Assembly (NCBI GenBank): GCA_902624185.1
Contig: CACNWU010000002.1
Location: 54,962-118,961, forward strand
DNA length: 64,000 nucleotides
DNA from: an uncultured Pelagibacteraceae bacterium
Lineage (GTDB): Bacteria > Pseudomonadota > Alphaproteobacteria > Pelagibacterales > Pelagibacteraceae
Reading direction: 5' to 3'
The notes under the pieces were generated by a model, which worked only from the letters and a program-made list of their open reading frames with translations, did no database searches and was not told where the DNA came from. This document shows, piece by piece, positions 17,554-26,086 of the stretch. Within the stretch, counting starts at the first letter, position 1; each line of letters begins with the position of its first letter. The translations under genes and the position numbers were made by a program.

Positions 17554-18624
17554 ATGACTTTTGATTTTAAAAATAAATTAATCCACGGTGACAGTATTAA
17601 GGAATTAAAAAAAATTCCTGATGAGACATTTGACCTAATTTTTGCTGACCCTCCATACAATTTACAATTAAAAAGCGAACTAACTAGACCAGACAGATCT
17701 AGAGTCTCCGCGGTTAATGATAAGTGGGATCAGTTTGAAAATTTTAAAAAATACGATGATTTCACATATGCTTGGATAAGCGAGTGTAAAAGAATTTTAA
17801 GGAAAAATGGAGCTATTTGGGTAATTGGTAGCTACCACAATATTTTTAGAGTTGGTACAGCGATCCAAAATTTAGGCTTCTGGATTTTAAATGATGTTAT
17901 TTGGAATAAAAAAAATCCAATGCCAAATTTTAGAGGGACTAGATTTACCAATGCTCATGAGACTTTGATATGGGCGTCAAAATCTGAAAAATCGAAATAT
18001 ACTTTCAATTATCAGTCCTTAAAATGTTTGAACGATGATCTTCAAATGAGATCAAATTGGGAATTACCTATCTGTAATGGAATAGAAAGACTAAAAAAAA
18101 ATGGAAAAAAAATACATTCAACTCAAAAACCTGAAGCACTACTTCATAGAATTTTACTAGCAACATCAAATAAAAAAGATTTAATTTTAGACCCTTTTTT
18201 AGGGTCAGGGACTACAGCAACAGTTGCAAAGAAATTAGGTAGAAATTATTATGGAATAGAAAAAGAAAAAAAATATTTCCAAGCAGCTGTGAAAAGATTA
18301 AAAGGCACAAAAGTTTTAGAAGACGATTATTTAGACACTCTTAAAAATAATAGATCTAAACCAAGAATACCTTTTGGTTCATTAGTTGAATTAGGAATTA
18401 TAAAACCAGGAACAACTATTTTTGATGATAAGAGGCAAATTAGTGCAAAAATAATGGCAGACGGTAGCATTAAACATGATCAAACAGAAGGTTCTATTCA
18501 TAAAGTAGCAGCCACCATACTTGGTGCCGAAAGTTGCAATGGATGGACTTTTTGGCATTATAATTTTAATGGAGCAACTGTACCGATTGATCATTTGAGA
18601 CAAAGATTGGTCTCAAAAGGTTAA
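17554..18624 (+). CDS. ccrM: Cell-cycle adenine DNA methyltransferase CcrM (GANTC)
   Basis: 356-aa beta-class N6-adenine methyltransferase: catalytic DPPY at 32-35 (ADPPYNLQLKSELTRPD), target-recognition middle part, SAM motif DPFLGSGTTATVAKKLGR (~212), and a C-terminal RAMA domain (~270-356) ending in GWTFWHYNFNGATVPIDHLR. Length and sequence match CcrM, which methylates the A of GANTC and helps time the alphaproteobacterial cell cycle. No cognate restriction gene is adjacent, as expected for an orphan methylase. Its stop overlaps the convergent stop by 4 nt (TTAA). Confidence 0.96.
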   Translation: MTFDFKNKLIHGDSIKELKKIPDETFDLIFADPPYNLQLKSELTRPDRSRVSAVNDKWDQFENFKKYDDFTYAWISECKRILRKNGAIWVIGSYHNIFRVGTAIQNLGFWILNDVIWNKKNPMPNFRGTRFTNAHETLIWASKSEKSKYTFNYQSLKCLNDDLQMRSNWELPICNGIERLKKNGKKIHSTQKPEALLHRILLATSNKKDLILDPFLGSGTTATVAKKLGRNYYGIEKEKKYFQAAVKRLKGTKVLEDDYLDTLKNNRSKPRIPFGSLVELGIIKPGTTIFDDKRQISAKIMADGSIKHDQTEGSIHKVAATILGAESCNGWTFWHYNFNGATVPIDHLRQRLVSKG

Positions 18625-19766
18625 TTATTATAGATCTTTCCTAAATAAGATTCTAAGAATTTTCTATTTTTAACTAACCTTTTCAAAAATAAATTTCTTA
18701 ATATTGTACTCACAGGGTTGGATAAATGAAAAGCAAACTGATTAAGTTTTGATCTCATGTTGACCATTTTGGTTTTTTTAACTCTATTTTTAAAAAAATT
18801 ATTTTCAGTTTTATTTTGAATGTTTATAAATAATTCATAAGCTCCTTCTATAGATTGTGATGCTCCTTGGGCAAATGATGGTGGAAATGCAAAAAAAGCA
18901 TCACCAATTAAATGAATTTTATTATTTCTTATTTTATAAAAGTTGTCACTTACAAATACCGGGAAAATTTTTATACTATTTAGATTATTAGAAACAACCT
19001 TCATTGTTTGTGGAACTTTATCTAAAACTTTTTTTATAAAAGAATTTTCATTGAATAATTGAAGTCTATTTTGTTCATTGGGTGATAATGGATATTTCAT
19101 TATAGCTATAAAATTTAAGTCACCATTCGAATTTATTGGATAAACCACTTGGTGAAAATTTGATCCTAAAAATAAAGAAATATTTTTTTTATCAATATTT
19201 TCAGGAAACTTATCTACAACACCTCTAATAGCTAATGTATTATTATATTTAGGTGGAGTTTGTTTTTTTGAAATAATATTTTTACTTTTTGAAAAAACTC
19301 CATCAGAAATTATTAAATAATCACATTCTTTAATCTCATTGTTTTCAAAAAATAATTTAATCTTTTTATTCTCTTGCTCTATTTGCGAAATGTCATAGCC
19401 AGTCTTAATAATTTCTTCAAGATCTCTTTTTAAAAAATTAATCAAAGTAGATCTTTTTAAAGTGGTATACTTACAATCTTCTGTATTAAAAGCTGAAATA
19501 TTTAATTCGCATATTTTATTTAAATTTTTATCTGAGTAAAAATTAATTTTTTCGGGTGTGAATTTTTCATTAGGTTGTAATTTTGTAAATCCAATTTGAT
19601 TTAAAAGCTTAATACTGTTTACTGATAGCTGAACTCCGTAACCTTCCTCCAAGGCGACCGTAGATTTTTTTTCATAAATTGTAACTAGATAATTAGGATT
19701 TTTTTTGAATAAATTGGCAATAAATAATCCAGAAATTCCAGCTCCAATAATCCCAACTTTTATCAT
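18621..19766 (-). CDS. FAD-dependent monooxygenase (UbiH / salicylate-hydroxylase-like)
   Basis: 381-aa flavoprotein: dinucleotide-binding GIIGAGISGLFIANLF at the N-terminus, YLIISDGVFSKSKNI (DG motif region) and the FAD-ribityl motif HLIGDAFFAFPPSFAQGASQSIEGAYEL. This is group A aromatic hydroxylase architecture. Candidates are a ubiquinone ring hydroxylase or an aromatic monooxygenase; the substrate cannot be read from sequence. The GD motif is followed by FFAFPPS rather than the common AAHxxxP. Translationally coupled to mutY (ATGA overlap). Confidence 0.8.
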   Translation of the reverse strand: MIKVGIIGAGISGLFIANLFKKNPNYLVTIYEKKSTVALEEGYGVQLSVNSIKLLNQIGFTKLQPNEKFTPEKINFYSDKNLNKICELNISAFNTEDCKYTTLKRSTLINFLKRDLEEIIKTGYDISQIEQENKKIKLFFENNEIKECDYLIISDGVFSKSKNIISKKQTPPKYNNTLAIRGVVDKFPENIDKKNISLFLGSNFHQVVYPINSNGDLNFIAIMKYPLSPNEQNRLQLFNENSFIKKVLDKVPQTMKVVSNNLNSIKIFPVFVSDNFYKIRNNKIHLIGDAFFAFPPSFAQGASQSIEGAYELFINIQNKTENNFFKNRVKKTKMVNMRSKLNQFAFHLSNPVSTILRNLFLKRLVKNRKFLESYLGKIYNN

Positions 19767-20746
19767 AAATTGCCTTCCAAATACCTAACAATCTTTTTTG
19801 TAAATGATGGCAAGATGTAATTATCTAATTTTTTTTCATCGATCCAATGAGGTGAAAGAAATTTTCCACTATTTTTCAAATATTGAATTTTGATATTCAT
19901 ATTCATATTAGACATTTTAAAATTTAAATTTTCACTAAAGTTTTTGGGTTCAAAAAGTTCTTCCATTGGAAATATTGTTAAATTTTTTAAAAAATTAAAC
20001 TTGGTATTTTTAACTAATAAATATCTTTGGTTTTTTTTGTAAACTTTTAAAATAAAATACTTATCTTTATTTTTTTTATTTTTTTTTGTTAAATCAAAAT
20101 CTTTTTTTTGGTAAGATTTACATTTTTTGACGATAGGACATTCGTTACATAATGGATTAATTGGTTTGCAAATTAGTGCACCAAGTTCCATCAAAGCTTG
20201 AGCATAATCATTAGATCTTGATGATACACCAAATATTGATTTCTTTCGTATAAGATTATCTTTTTCAATTTCTTTAACTTTTTTTAAATATAGATATCTT
20301 TTTAAAACTCTTTCTATGTTTCCATCTAATGGAATGTATGGTTTATTAAATACAATTGCTAAAATAGCACTTGCTGTATAATTTCCTATTCCTGGTAGTG
20401 ATAACAATTCCTCAAAATTGTTAGGCAATTTTCCATCAAAATTTTTTATTACAGTTTGCGCAGTTTTTTTTAAATTTCTTGCTCTTGAATAATAACCAAG
20501 ACCTTCCCAAAGTTTTATAAGTTTTTTATTATTAACTTTTGCGAGAATTTCTAGACTAGGGATACTTTTTATAAATCTATTAAAATAAGGTATTACTGTT
20601 GCAACCTGTGTTTGTTGCAACATGAATTCACTAACTAGCGTATAATAATGCCTTTTCTGGATTGAAACATTTTTTCGCCATGGTAATGATCTTTTATTTA
20701 AATCATACCAATTAAGAATTTTTTTTGTTACTAATTGTTCTTTCAT
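19763..20746 (-). CDS. mutY: A/G-specific adenine glycosylase
   Basis: Removes adenine mispaired with 8-oxoguanine. Helix-hairpin-helix LPGIGNYTASAILAI with the catalytic Asp in PLDGNIERVL downstream, QQTQVATVIPYF, and the 4Fe-4S loop C-x6-C-x2-C-x5-C (CKPINPLCNECPIVKKC) are all present. A C-terminal Nudix-like 8-oxoG domain (~230-327) is visible but degenerate. The track extends 15 codons upstream, but MKEQLVTKKILNWYD from ATG at 20746 fits the family. That start abuts the divergent dciA start exactly. Confidence 0.94.
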   Translation of the reverse strand: MKEQLVTKKILNWYDLNKRSLPWRKNVSIQKRHYYTLVSEFMLQQTQVATVIPYFNRFIKSIPSLEILAKVNNKKLIKLWEGLGYYSRARNLKKTAQTVIKNFDGKLPNNFEELLSLPGIGNYTASAILAIVFNKPYIPLDGNIERVLKRYLYLKKVKEIEKDNLIRKKSIFGVSSRSNDYAQALMELGALICKPINPLCNECPIVKKCKSYQKKDFDLTKKNKKNKDKYFILKVYKKNQRYLLVKNTKFNFLKNLTIFPMEELFEPKNFSENLNFKMSNMNMNIKIQYLKNSGKFLSPHWIDEKKLDNYILPSFTKKIVRYLEGNL

Positions 20747-21235
20747 ATGTATTTTAAAAAATATTCTAAGCACAGAAATAAAAGCATTCAAGGCCTAAGA
20801 TCTTTTAAAGACACTTTGCCAAAAAATATTAAAAAGGTCATTAATAAAAAGGGTCATATTTATTCTGAAACCTTAAATAATTGGAAATACATTGTTGGAG
20901 AAAATTTATTTAAAGTTTGCTACCCAAAGTCATTTAAAAATTCAAATAGGTTTGGAGTGAACACCTTATTAATAATGGTAAAAAGAGGACACGAAGTAGA
21001 CTTGGAATATTCTAAAAAAGAGATTATGGATAAAATGAATAGTTTTTTTGGATATTCAGTTGTTGAAAAGCTCAAGTTTACTAGTTTTGATGATGGAATG
21101 AAAATTTTTTCAAAAGAAAATAATTTTGAAAAAAATGTGACAAATAAAGAATATCAAAAAAAGATTAATGATGTTAAAAATGAGAAAATTAAAAAATCTC
21201 TAATTGAATTGACGAAAGTATTTAAACAAAAATGA
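20747..21235 (+). CDS. dciA: DciA-like (DUF721) protein
   Basis: The 162-residue protein has the DUF721 core with LNNWKYIVGENLFKVCYPKSF and NTLLIMVKRGHEVDLEYSKKEIMDKMNSFFGY. DciA loads or handles the replicative helicase DnaB in bacteria lacking DnaC/DnaI. The C-terminal ~50 residues are charged and low in complexity. ATG at 20747 is chosen over the track's TTG at 20735 because it is adjacent to the family core. It stands back to back with mutY and overlaps the next gene by 4 nt. Function by family, not shown here. Confidence 0.82.
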   Translation: MYFKKYSKHRNKSIQGLRSFKDTLPKNIKKVINKKGHIYSETLNNWKYIVGENLFKVCYPKSFKNSNRFGVNTLLIMVKRGHEVDLEYSKKEIMDKMNSFFGYSVVEKLKFTSFDDGMKIFSKENNFEKNVTNKEYQKKINDVKNEKIKKSLIELTKVFKQK

Positions 21236-21807
21236 AAAAAACATTTGCCATATTAATTTTCTTTTTAAGTTTTATAACTAGCTTAAATGCTGAAACCAAA
21301 CGAATAGTTTCAGGAAATGAAAAAGCTAAAATAACAATTATTGTTTATGAGTCGTTAACGTGTAGTCATTGTGCCGATTTTCATAAAAACGTTTATCCTC
21401 AACTTAAAAAAGATTATTTAGACACAGGTATAGCAAAGATTGAGTTTAGACATTTTCCTTTGGATCTCGCTGCCCTGAATGCTTCAATAATAGCTCAATG
21501 TAAACAAGATCAAAGTTTAGAAATTTTAAATAGCTTATATTTAAAACAACAGGCTTGGGTAAAGGGTAATACAATTGAAGATGTAAACAATAGTCTCAAA
21601 AAATTTATTAAAAAAGAGGGATACAAATTAGATTTTGAAAAATGTATTAATAATAAGAAAATTGAAGATTTTGTTTTAAACGATCGAATCGAAGGTGCCA
21701 AAAATTTTAAGATAAATGCTACTCCTACGGTAATTATCAATAATAAAAAGTTTGAAAAATCTCTTAATTACAAAAATTTAAAAAAATCATTAGAAAAACT
21801 GATATAA
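21232..21807 (+). CDS. Periplasmic DsbA-family thiol:disulfide oxidoreductase
   Basis: 191 aa. Signal peptide ~1-20 (hydrophobic run then LNAET), thioredoxin fold with CSHC redox centre (44-47) in ESLTCSHCADF, a helical insertion, and the cis-Pro loop in INATPTVIIN. Resembles the DsbA/TcpG-like group that sits upstream of smc in many alphaproteobacteria. Probably introduces or shuffles disulfides in secreted proteins; no DsbB partner is in the window. Ends 8 nt before smc. Confidence 0.9.
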   Translation: MKKTFAILIFFLSFITSLNAETKRIVSGNEKAKITIIVYESLTCSHCADFHKNVYPQLKKDYLDTGIAKIEFRHFPLDLAALNASIIAQCKQDQSLEILNSLYLKQQAWVKGNTIEDVNNSLKKFIKKEGYKLDFEKCINNKKIEDFVLNDRIEGAKNFKINATPTVIINNKKFEKSLNYKNLKKSLEKLI

Positions 21808-21815
21808 GTTATCAC

Positions 21816-24212
21816 ATGGAGTTTAAAAAAATCCAATTAAACGGATTTAAGTCTTTCGCTGATAAAACCAACTTCTTAATTGAGGATGGTTTAACAGGAA
21901 TTGTTGGACCTAATGGTTGTGGAAAATCTAATATCGTTGAATCTTTAAGATGGGTGATGGGAGAAACATCAGCTAAAAGTATGAGGGGTTCTGGTATGGA
22001 AGATGTGATTTTTTCAGGAACTTCCAATAAAGCATCTAAAAACATTGCTGAAGTTTCTGTTTCTGTTGCAAATAAAAATAATGAAGGCCCTTTTCAGTTT
22101 AGAGAGTTTGATGAAATTAATGTAAGAAGAAAAATAGAAAAAGATAAAGGATCAAAATTTTATATTAACGACAAGGAAGTTAGAGCTAGAGATGCTCAGA
22201 TGTTTTTTGCTGATTTATCGACAGGAGCTCATTCCCCTTCAATGATAAGCCAGGGTCGTATAGGTGCTCTCGTAACAGCAAAACCAACTGATAGAAGAGC
22301 AATTCTAGAGGAGGCTGCAGGAATATCAGGATTGCATGTTAGAAGGCATGAAGCTGAATTGAGATTAAGTGCTGCAGAAAATAATTTGAAGAGAGCAGAT
22401 GAATTGAGAAGACAGCAGGAAAAACAGCTTGCCAATCTTCAAAAACAAGCGGAGGAAGCCACAAAATACAAAAATATATCTGACGAGATAAAAAAAATTG
22501 AAGCAGGTTTATATTATTTAAAATTATTAGAAATTGATAAAGAAATACGAATTGAAAACGAAATTAATACTGAAGCTCAAGATGAGGTAAGTGGTTTTAA
22601 TAATAAGATTTCTGAAATTGAGAATTTAATTAAATTTGAAACAGACAAAGTCTCTCCATTAAGAGAAAAAAATATTGAAAACCTCTCAAAAATACAAAGA
22701 TTAAACTTAGAACTTCAAGGTTTGGATGAGGAAAATGAAAGAATACAAGATGAGATAAAAAATATAAAACAATCGCTTCAAACATTTGATGATGATATTA
22801 ATAGAGAAAAAGGGATTGTTATTGACGCTAAGTCTAATGAAAAAAGATTAAAAGAGGAAAAAAATGAACTAATAGAGATAGACTCAAAATATTATGAAAC
22901 TGAAAAACATTCTAATGAGGATTTAGATTACGCCAGAAATAGTTTGAAATTAGAAATAAAAAAAATTAAGGAATTAATTAATTTAAAGAAAAATGATGAG
23001 GCAGTCACTTTACTTGAGCAATTTAGTAGAATCATTGAAGAATATGCCGAAAGCTTCAGTAAAAATCAAAATATTAAAAGAGAATCGGTAAAAAGAAGTG
23101 AGAGAATAAATATTATTGATAAAGAGATAAAAAGTTGGAAAAACTTGTTAGTAAATTCTGGAAAAATGGTAACCGAACTAAGTGAAAGAAAATATAAACT
23201 TAATTTACAATTAGAAAAATTAGACAGCCAGCCAAAATTACAGGCTGAAAAAAAAGGTCAAATTTCCGAAGGCCTTAGAATTTCTGAGGAAGAAAAAACA
23301 GAAAATGATAAAATTATTAATTTAACTGATGAAAAAATAGAAGACCTTAGAACTCAATTAAATGAGATTCAAGAACAATCAATTCAGATTAGAGAAAGAA
23401 AAGCTAGTTCTGGAGCAACTATAGAAGGGCTTAAAAAAAGAAAAAATGATTTAATAGATAGAATTAATTCTGAACTTAATTTGACAGAGTCAAACATTTT
23501 AGAAAACTCAAATTTATTTGGTAAAGAGGAGCTTCCTGATGCGATTAACCAAGAAGATTTATTAGACAAAAAAAAACAAGAAAGAGAAAAATTAGGTTCA
23601 GTGAATTTAAAGGCAGATGAGGAAACAAATAAGTATGAAGCTGAGATAAAAAAAATGGAACAAGATCGAGCAGATTTAGTGACTGCAATAGTTAAATTGA
23701 AAGATAGTATTAACGAACTTAATCAAAAAGGTAGAGAGAGATTAATCGAAGCTTTTGATAAAGTTAACAGAAAATTTAATGAGGTTTATACAAAGTTATT
23801 TAATGGAGGAAGTGCTAAACTGGAACTGATAGATTCAGACGACCCACTTGAGGCGGGTTTGGAAATGTTGGTCAGTCCTCCAGGCAAACGACTTCAATCG
23901 ATAACCTTGCTGTCTGGTGGAGAACAAGCTTTAACAGCACTATCTTTAATTTTTGCTGTTTTTTTAACAAACCCATCACCTATTTGTGTTTTAGATGAAG
24001 TAGATGCTCCTTTAGACGATGCTAATGTCACGAGATTTTGCAATCTGCTTGAAGAACTTACAAAAATTACAAGTACAAAATTTGTGATTGTCACCCACCA
24101 CGCTTTAACAATGTCGAAAATGAATAGACTCTATGGGGTAACTATGCCTGAAAAAGGAATAAGTCAATTAGTTGCTGTTGATTTACAAAAAGCAGAAAGT
24201 ATGGTTGCATAA
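21816..24212 (+). CDS. smc: Chromosome segregation ATPase SMC, short form without recognisable hinge
   Basis: Head N-half: FKSFADKTNF and Walker A GPNGCGKS (31-38), ISQGRIGALVTAKPTDRRAILEEAAGISG. Head C-half: signature LLSGGEQALTALSLIF (~697) and Walker B ICVLDEVDAPLDDANV. Between them (~165-640) lies only charged, glycine-poor coiled coil. Typical bacterial SMC has ~1150 aa and a ~150-180-residue globular hinge in the middle; this one has 798 aa and nothing hinge-like. The reading frame is continuous, and the head motifs are intact. No scpA or scpB lies nearby. The identity as SMC rather than RecN or SbcC rests on both head halves. Confidence 0.9.
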   Translation: MEFKKIQLNGFKSFADKTNFLIEDGLTGIVGPNGCGKSNIVESLRWVMGETSAKSMRGSGMEDVIFSGTSNKASKNIAEVSVSVANKNNEGPFQFREFDEINVRRKIEKDKGSKFYINDKEVRARDAQMFFADLSTGAHSPSMISQGRIGALVTAKPTDRRAILEEAAGISGLHVRRHEAELRLSAAENNLKRADELRRQQEKQLANLQKQAEEATKYKNISDEIKKIEAGLYYLKLLEIDKEIRIENEINTEAQDEVSGFNNKISEIENLIKFETDKVSPLREKNIENLSKIQRLNLELQGLDEENERIQDEIKNIKQSLQTFDDDINREKGIVIDAKSNEKRLKEEKNELIEIDSKYYETEKHSNEDLDYARNSLKLEIKKIKELINLKKNDEAVTLLEQFSRIIEEYAESFSKNQNIKRESVKRSERINIIDKEIKSWKNLLVNSGKMVTELSERKYKLNLQLEKLDSQPKLQAEKKGQISEGLRISEEEKTENDKIINLTDEKIEDLRTQLNEIQEQSIQIRERKASSGATIEGLKKRKNDLIDRINSELNLTESNILENSNLFGKEELPDAINQEDLLDKKKQEREKLGSVNLKADEETNKYEAEIKKMEQDRADLVTAIVKLKDSINELNQKGRERLIEAFDKVNRKFNEVYTKLFNGGSAKLELIDSDDPLEAGLEMLVSPPGKRLQSITLLSGGEQALTALSLIFAVFLTNPSPICVLDEVDAPLDDANVTRFCNLLEELTKITSTKFVIVTHHALTMSKMNRLYGVTMPEKGISQLVAVDLQKAESMVA

Positions 24213-24226
24213 TTAACTGAACTAAT

Positions 24227-24502
24227 ATGCCTAAAGATCCGTTTAAAACTCGCTTGGAGATTGCAAAAAAGAAGGTCTCAAAAAGAAATTTAGACAATAA
24301 AAAACATAATCCATCCCCTATTGGCAGTGCTTTTAAGCTTAGTACGGAGTTAGTATCAGCAGTCGCAGTGGGGACAATTATTGGGTTTATTTTAGACAAG
24401 ACCTTTGGTACTAAACCCTGGTTAATTTTAATTTTTTTTTTTGTAGGGGTAGTTGCCGGGATAACTAATGTAATTAAATCTGCAAAAAACATGCAAAAAT
24501 AG
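24227..24502 (+). CDS. atpI: ATP synthase accessory protein AtpI/AtpZ
   Basis: 91-aa protein with two C-terminal TM helices: TELVSAVAVGTIIGFILD and LILIFFFVGVVAGITNVI. A Lys-rich cytosolic N-terminus (~1-38) precedes them. Matches the AtpI/AtpZ family that heads alphaproteobacterial F0 clusters and helps assemble the c-ring or supply Mg2+. Located 14 nt after smc and 9 nt before atpB. Confidence 0.88.
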   Translation: MPKDPFKTRLEIAKKKVSKRNLDNKKHNPSPIGSAFKLSTELVSAVAVGTIIGFILDKTFGTKPWLILIFFFVGVVAGITNVIKSAKNMQK

Positions 24503-24511
24503 ATAAAACTT

Positions 24512-25246
24512 ATGGCAGCAAATCCAATGACACAATTTGAAGTTTACAGAATTGGTCCAGAAATAAAAATAGGTAGTTTTGATATTTCATTTACTAATGC
24601 TAGTTTGTTTATGGTTGTAAGTTCTTTGGCTATCTTATTAATCTTTAACCTAGGTTCTAAAAAAAATTCAATATTGCCTAACAGAATTCAGCTATTAGCT
24701 GAGCTGAGCTATACCTTTGTATCAAAAATGATTAGTGATACTGCTGGTTCAAAAGCTAAACCTTATTTTGCATTTATATTCTCATTATTTATGTTTGTAC
24801 TTTTTTGTAATATGTTTGGAATGATACCTTATACTTTTACGGTCACAAGTCACATTATTGTAACCTTTGTTCTCGCAGCATTTATTTTTGTTGGTGTCAC
24901 AATAATTGGTTTTATCAAACACGGTTTCGGTTATTTAAAGTTATTTGTGCCAAGTGGAGTACCAATTGTGCTTCTTCCACTAATTGTGGTTATTGAAATT
25001 ATCTCATACTTAAGTCGGCCTATAAGCTTATCTGTTAGACTTTTTGCTAACATGATGGCAGGACATACTATGATGAAAGTTTTCGGAGGCTTTGTGATAA
25101 GTCTTGGAATAGTCGGTGGATGGCTTCCACTGAGTTTCTCGGTTGCTTTAACTGGTTTGGAGATCTTAGTTGCTTTTCTTCAAGCATATGTCTTTGCAAT
25201 CTTAACATGCATTTATTTAAATGATGCATTAAATTTACACCATTAA
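24512..25246 (+). CDS. atpB: F0F1 ATP synthase subunit a
   Basis: Stator subunit forming the proton half-channels. The 244 aa show five or six TM helices and the essential Arg in SRPISLSVRLFANMMAGH; the C-terminal helix GLEILVAFLQAYVFAILTCIYLNDAL is conserved. Standard length. First core gene of the F0 cluster; F1 genes are not in the window, as expected for the split alphaproteobacterial arrangement. Confidence 0.98.
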   Translation: MAANPMTQFEVYRIGPEIKIGSFDISFTNASLFMVVSSLAILLIFNLGSKKNSILPNRIQLLAELSYTFVSKMISDTAGSKAKPYFAFIFSLFMFVLFCNMFGMIPYTFTVTSHIIVTFVLAAFIFVGVTIIGFIKHGFGYLKLFVPSGVPIVLLPLIVVIEIISYLSRPISLSVRLFANMMAGHTMMKVFGGFVISLGIVGGWLPLSFSVALTGLEILVAFLQAYVFAILTCIYLNDALNLHH

Positions 25247-25253
25247 TTAACAT

Positions 25254-25260
25254 AGGAGGA
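25254..25260 (+). promoter_or_regulatory. Strong Shine-Dalgarno of atpE
   Basis: AGGAGGA lies 4 nt upstream of the atpE ATG. Most genes here lack any such motif, so this near-perfect site stands out and fits the need for about ten c subunits per complex. Confidence 0.85.
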
Positions 25261-25264
25261 TATA

Positions 25265-25492
25265 ATGGAATTAGAAGCAGCAAAAATGATCGGAGCAGGT
25301 TTAGCAGCAATTGCTTTAGCTGGTGCCGGAGTAGGTATAGGAATAATTTTTGGAAATTATTTATCAGGTGCTATGAGAAATCCATCAGCAGCTCAAAAAC
25401 AATTTCCTAATTTACTTTTAGGCTTTGCTCTTGCAGAAGCAACAGGATTATTCGGATTAGTAGTAGCATTAATCATTCTTTTCGCGTTTTAA
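25265..25492 (+). CDS. atpE: F0F1 ATP synthase subunit c
   Basis: Proton-carrying ring subunit, 75 aa. Helix 1 holds the glycine-rich LAGAGVGIGIIFG packing motif, the loop is RNPSAAQKQ, and helix 2 carries the ion-binding Glu58 in GFALAEATGLFGL. The residues around Glu58 do not suggest a sodium-binding ring, so proton coupling is assumed. Preceded by a strong Shine-Dalgarno. Confidence 0.98.
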   Translation: MELEAAKMIGAGLAAIALAGAGVGIGIIFGNYLSGAMRNPSAAQKQFPNLLLGFALAEATGLFGLVVALIILFAF

Positions 25493-25495
25493 TTT

Positions 25496-26086
25496 ATGAT
25501 TAAAAAAATATTTTTTCAGTCAATATTTTTTAACTTTTTTTTATTTAAGAAAGTTTTTTCAGCTGAAAGTGGAGGCATGCCTCAATTAAATCCTGAATTT
25601 TGGATTTCACAAATATTTTGGCTTACACTTACATTTGGTATTTTATACGTAGTTTTATCAAAACTAATCCTACCTAAAATAAGTGCAAATTTAGAATTAA
25701 GAAAATCCCTAATACAAGAAAACATTGAGGCGGCAGAAAAACAAAGAGAAAGTAGTGAAGCTAAGCTGAAAGAATATGATGATATTATTATAAAAAGTAA
25801 GTTAAAGGCAAAAAATATTTTTAAAGATGCAAGGGAAAAAATAATTAAAGATATTAATAGTAAAAAAGAAACTTTAGACAACCAAATAGCTGAAGAAATA
25901 AAAAAAGCTGAAAGTGAAATAGAAGTCCTAAAAAAAAGTGCTCCTGAAAAAATTAATAAAATTGCAATTGAAACATCTTCCGAATTAATAAAAAAACTTA
26001 TTGGAGCAGAGGTAAATAATAGTAGCATTTCGGCAATTGTTGATGATTTATCAAAAAGAAATGGGGGTAAATATTATGACAATTGA
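25496..26086 (+). CDS. atpG: F0F1 ATP synthase subunit b'
   Basis: Peripheral-stalk subunit. The 196-aa protein has an N-terminal extension with a hydrophobic stretch (~5-22, possibly a signal-like segment), a membrane anchor FWISQIFWLTLTFGILYVVLSKLILP and a long charged helix. Alphaproteobacteria encode paired b' and b subunits that heterodimerise. It overlaps atpF by 11 nt. The name atpF' is also used. Confidence 0.93.
   Translation: MIKKIFFQSIFFNFFLFKKVFSAESGGMPQLNPEFWISQIFWLTLTFGILYVVLSKLILPKISANLELRKSLIQENIEAAEKQRESSEAKLKEYDDIIIKSKLKAKNIFKDAREKIIKDINSKKETLDNQIAEEIKKAESEIEVLKKSAPEKINKIAIETSSELIKKLIGAEVNNSSISAIVDDLSKRNGGKYYDN

Noticed and set aside
24142-24492. 116-aa minus-strand ORF opposite smc/atpI
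   Set aside because: It lies entirely antisense to two well-supported genes and has no recognisable domain.
25068-25310. 80-aa minus-strand ORF opposite atpB/atpE
   Set aside because: It covers the atpE ribosome site and conserved F0 coding sequence, so it is a shadow ORF.
25582-26028. 148-aa minus-strand ORF opposite atpF'
   Set aside because: It is the antisense shadow of a coiled-coil gene; Ser/Leu/Ile-rich composition is the typical mirror of Lys/Glu helices.
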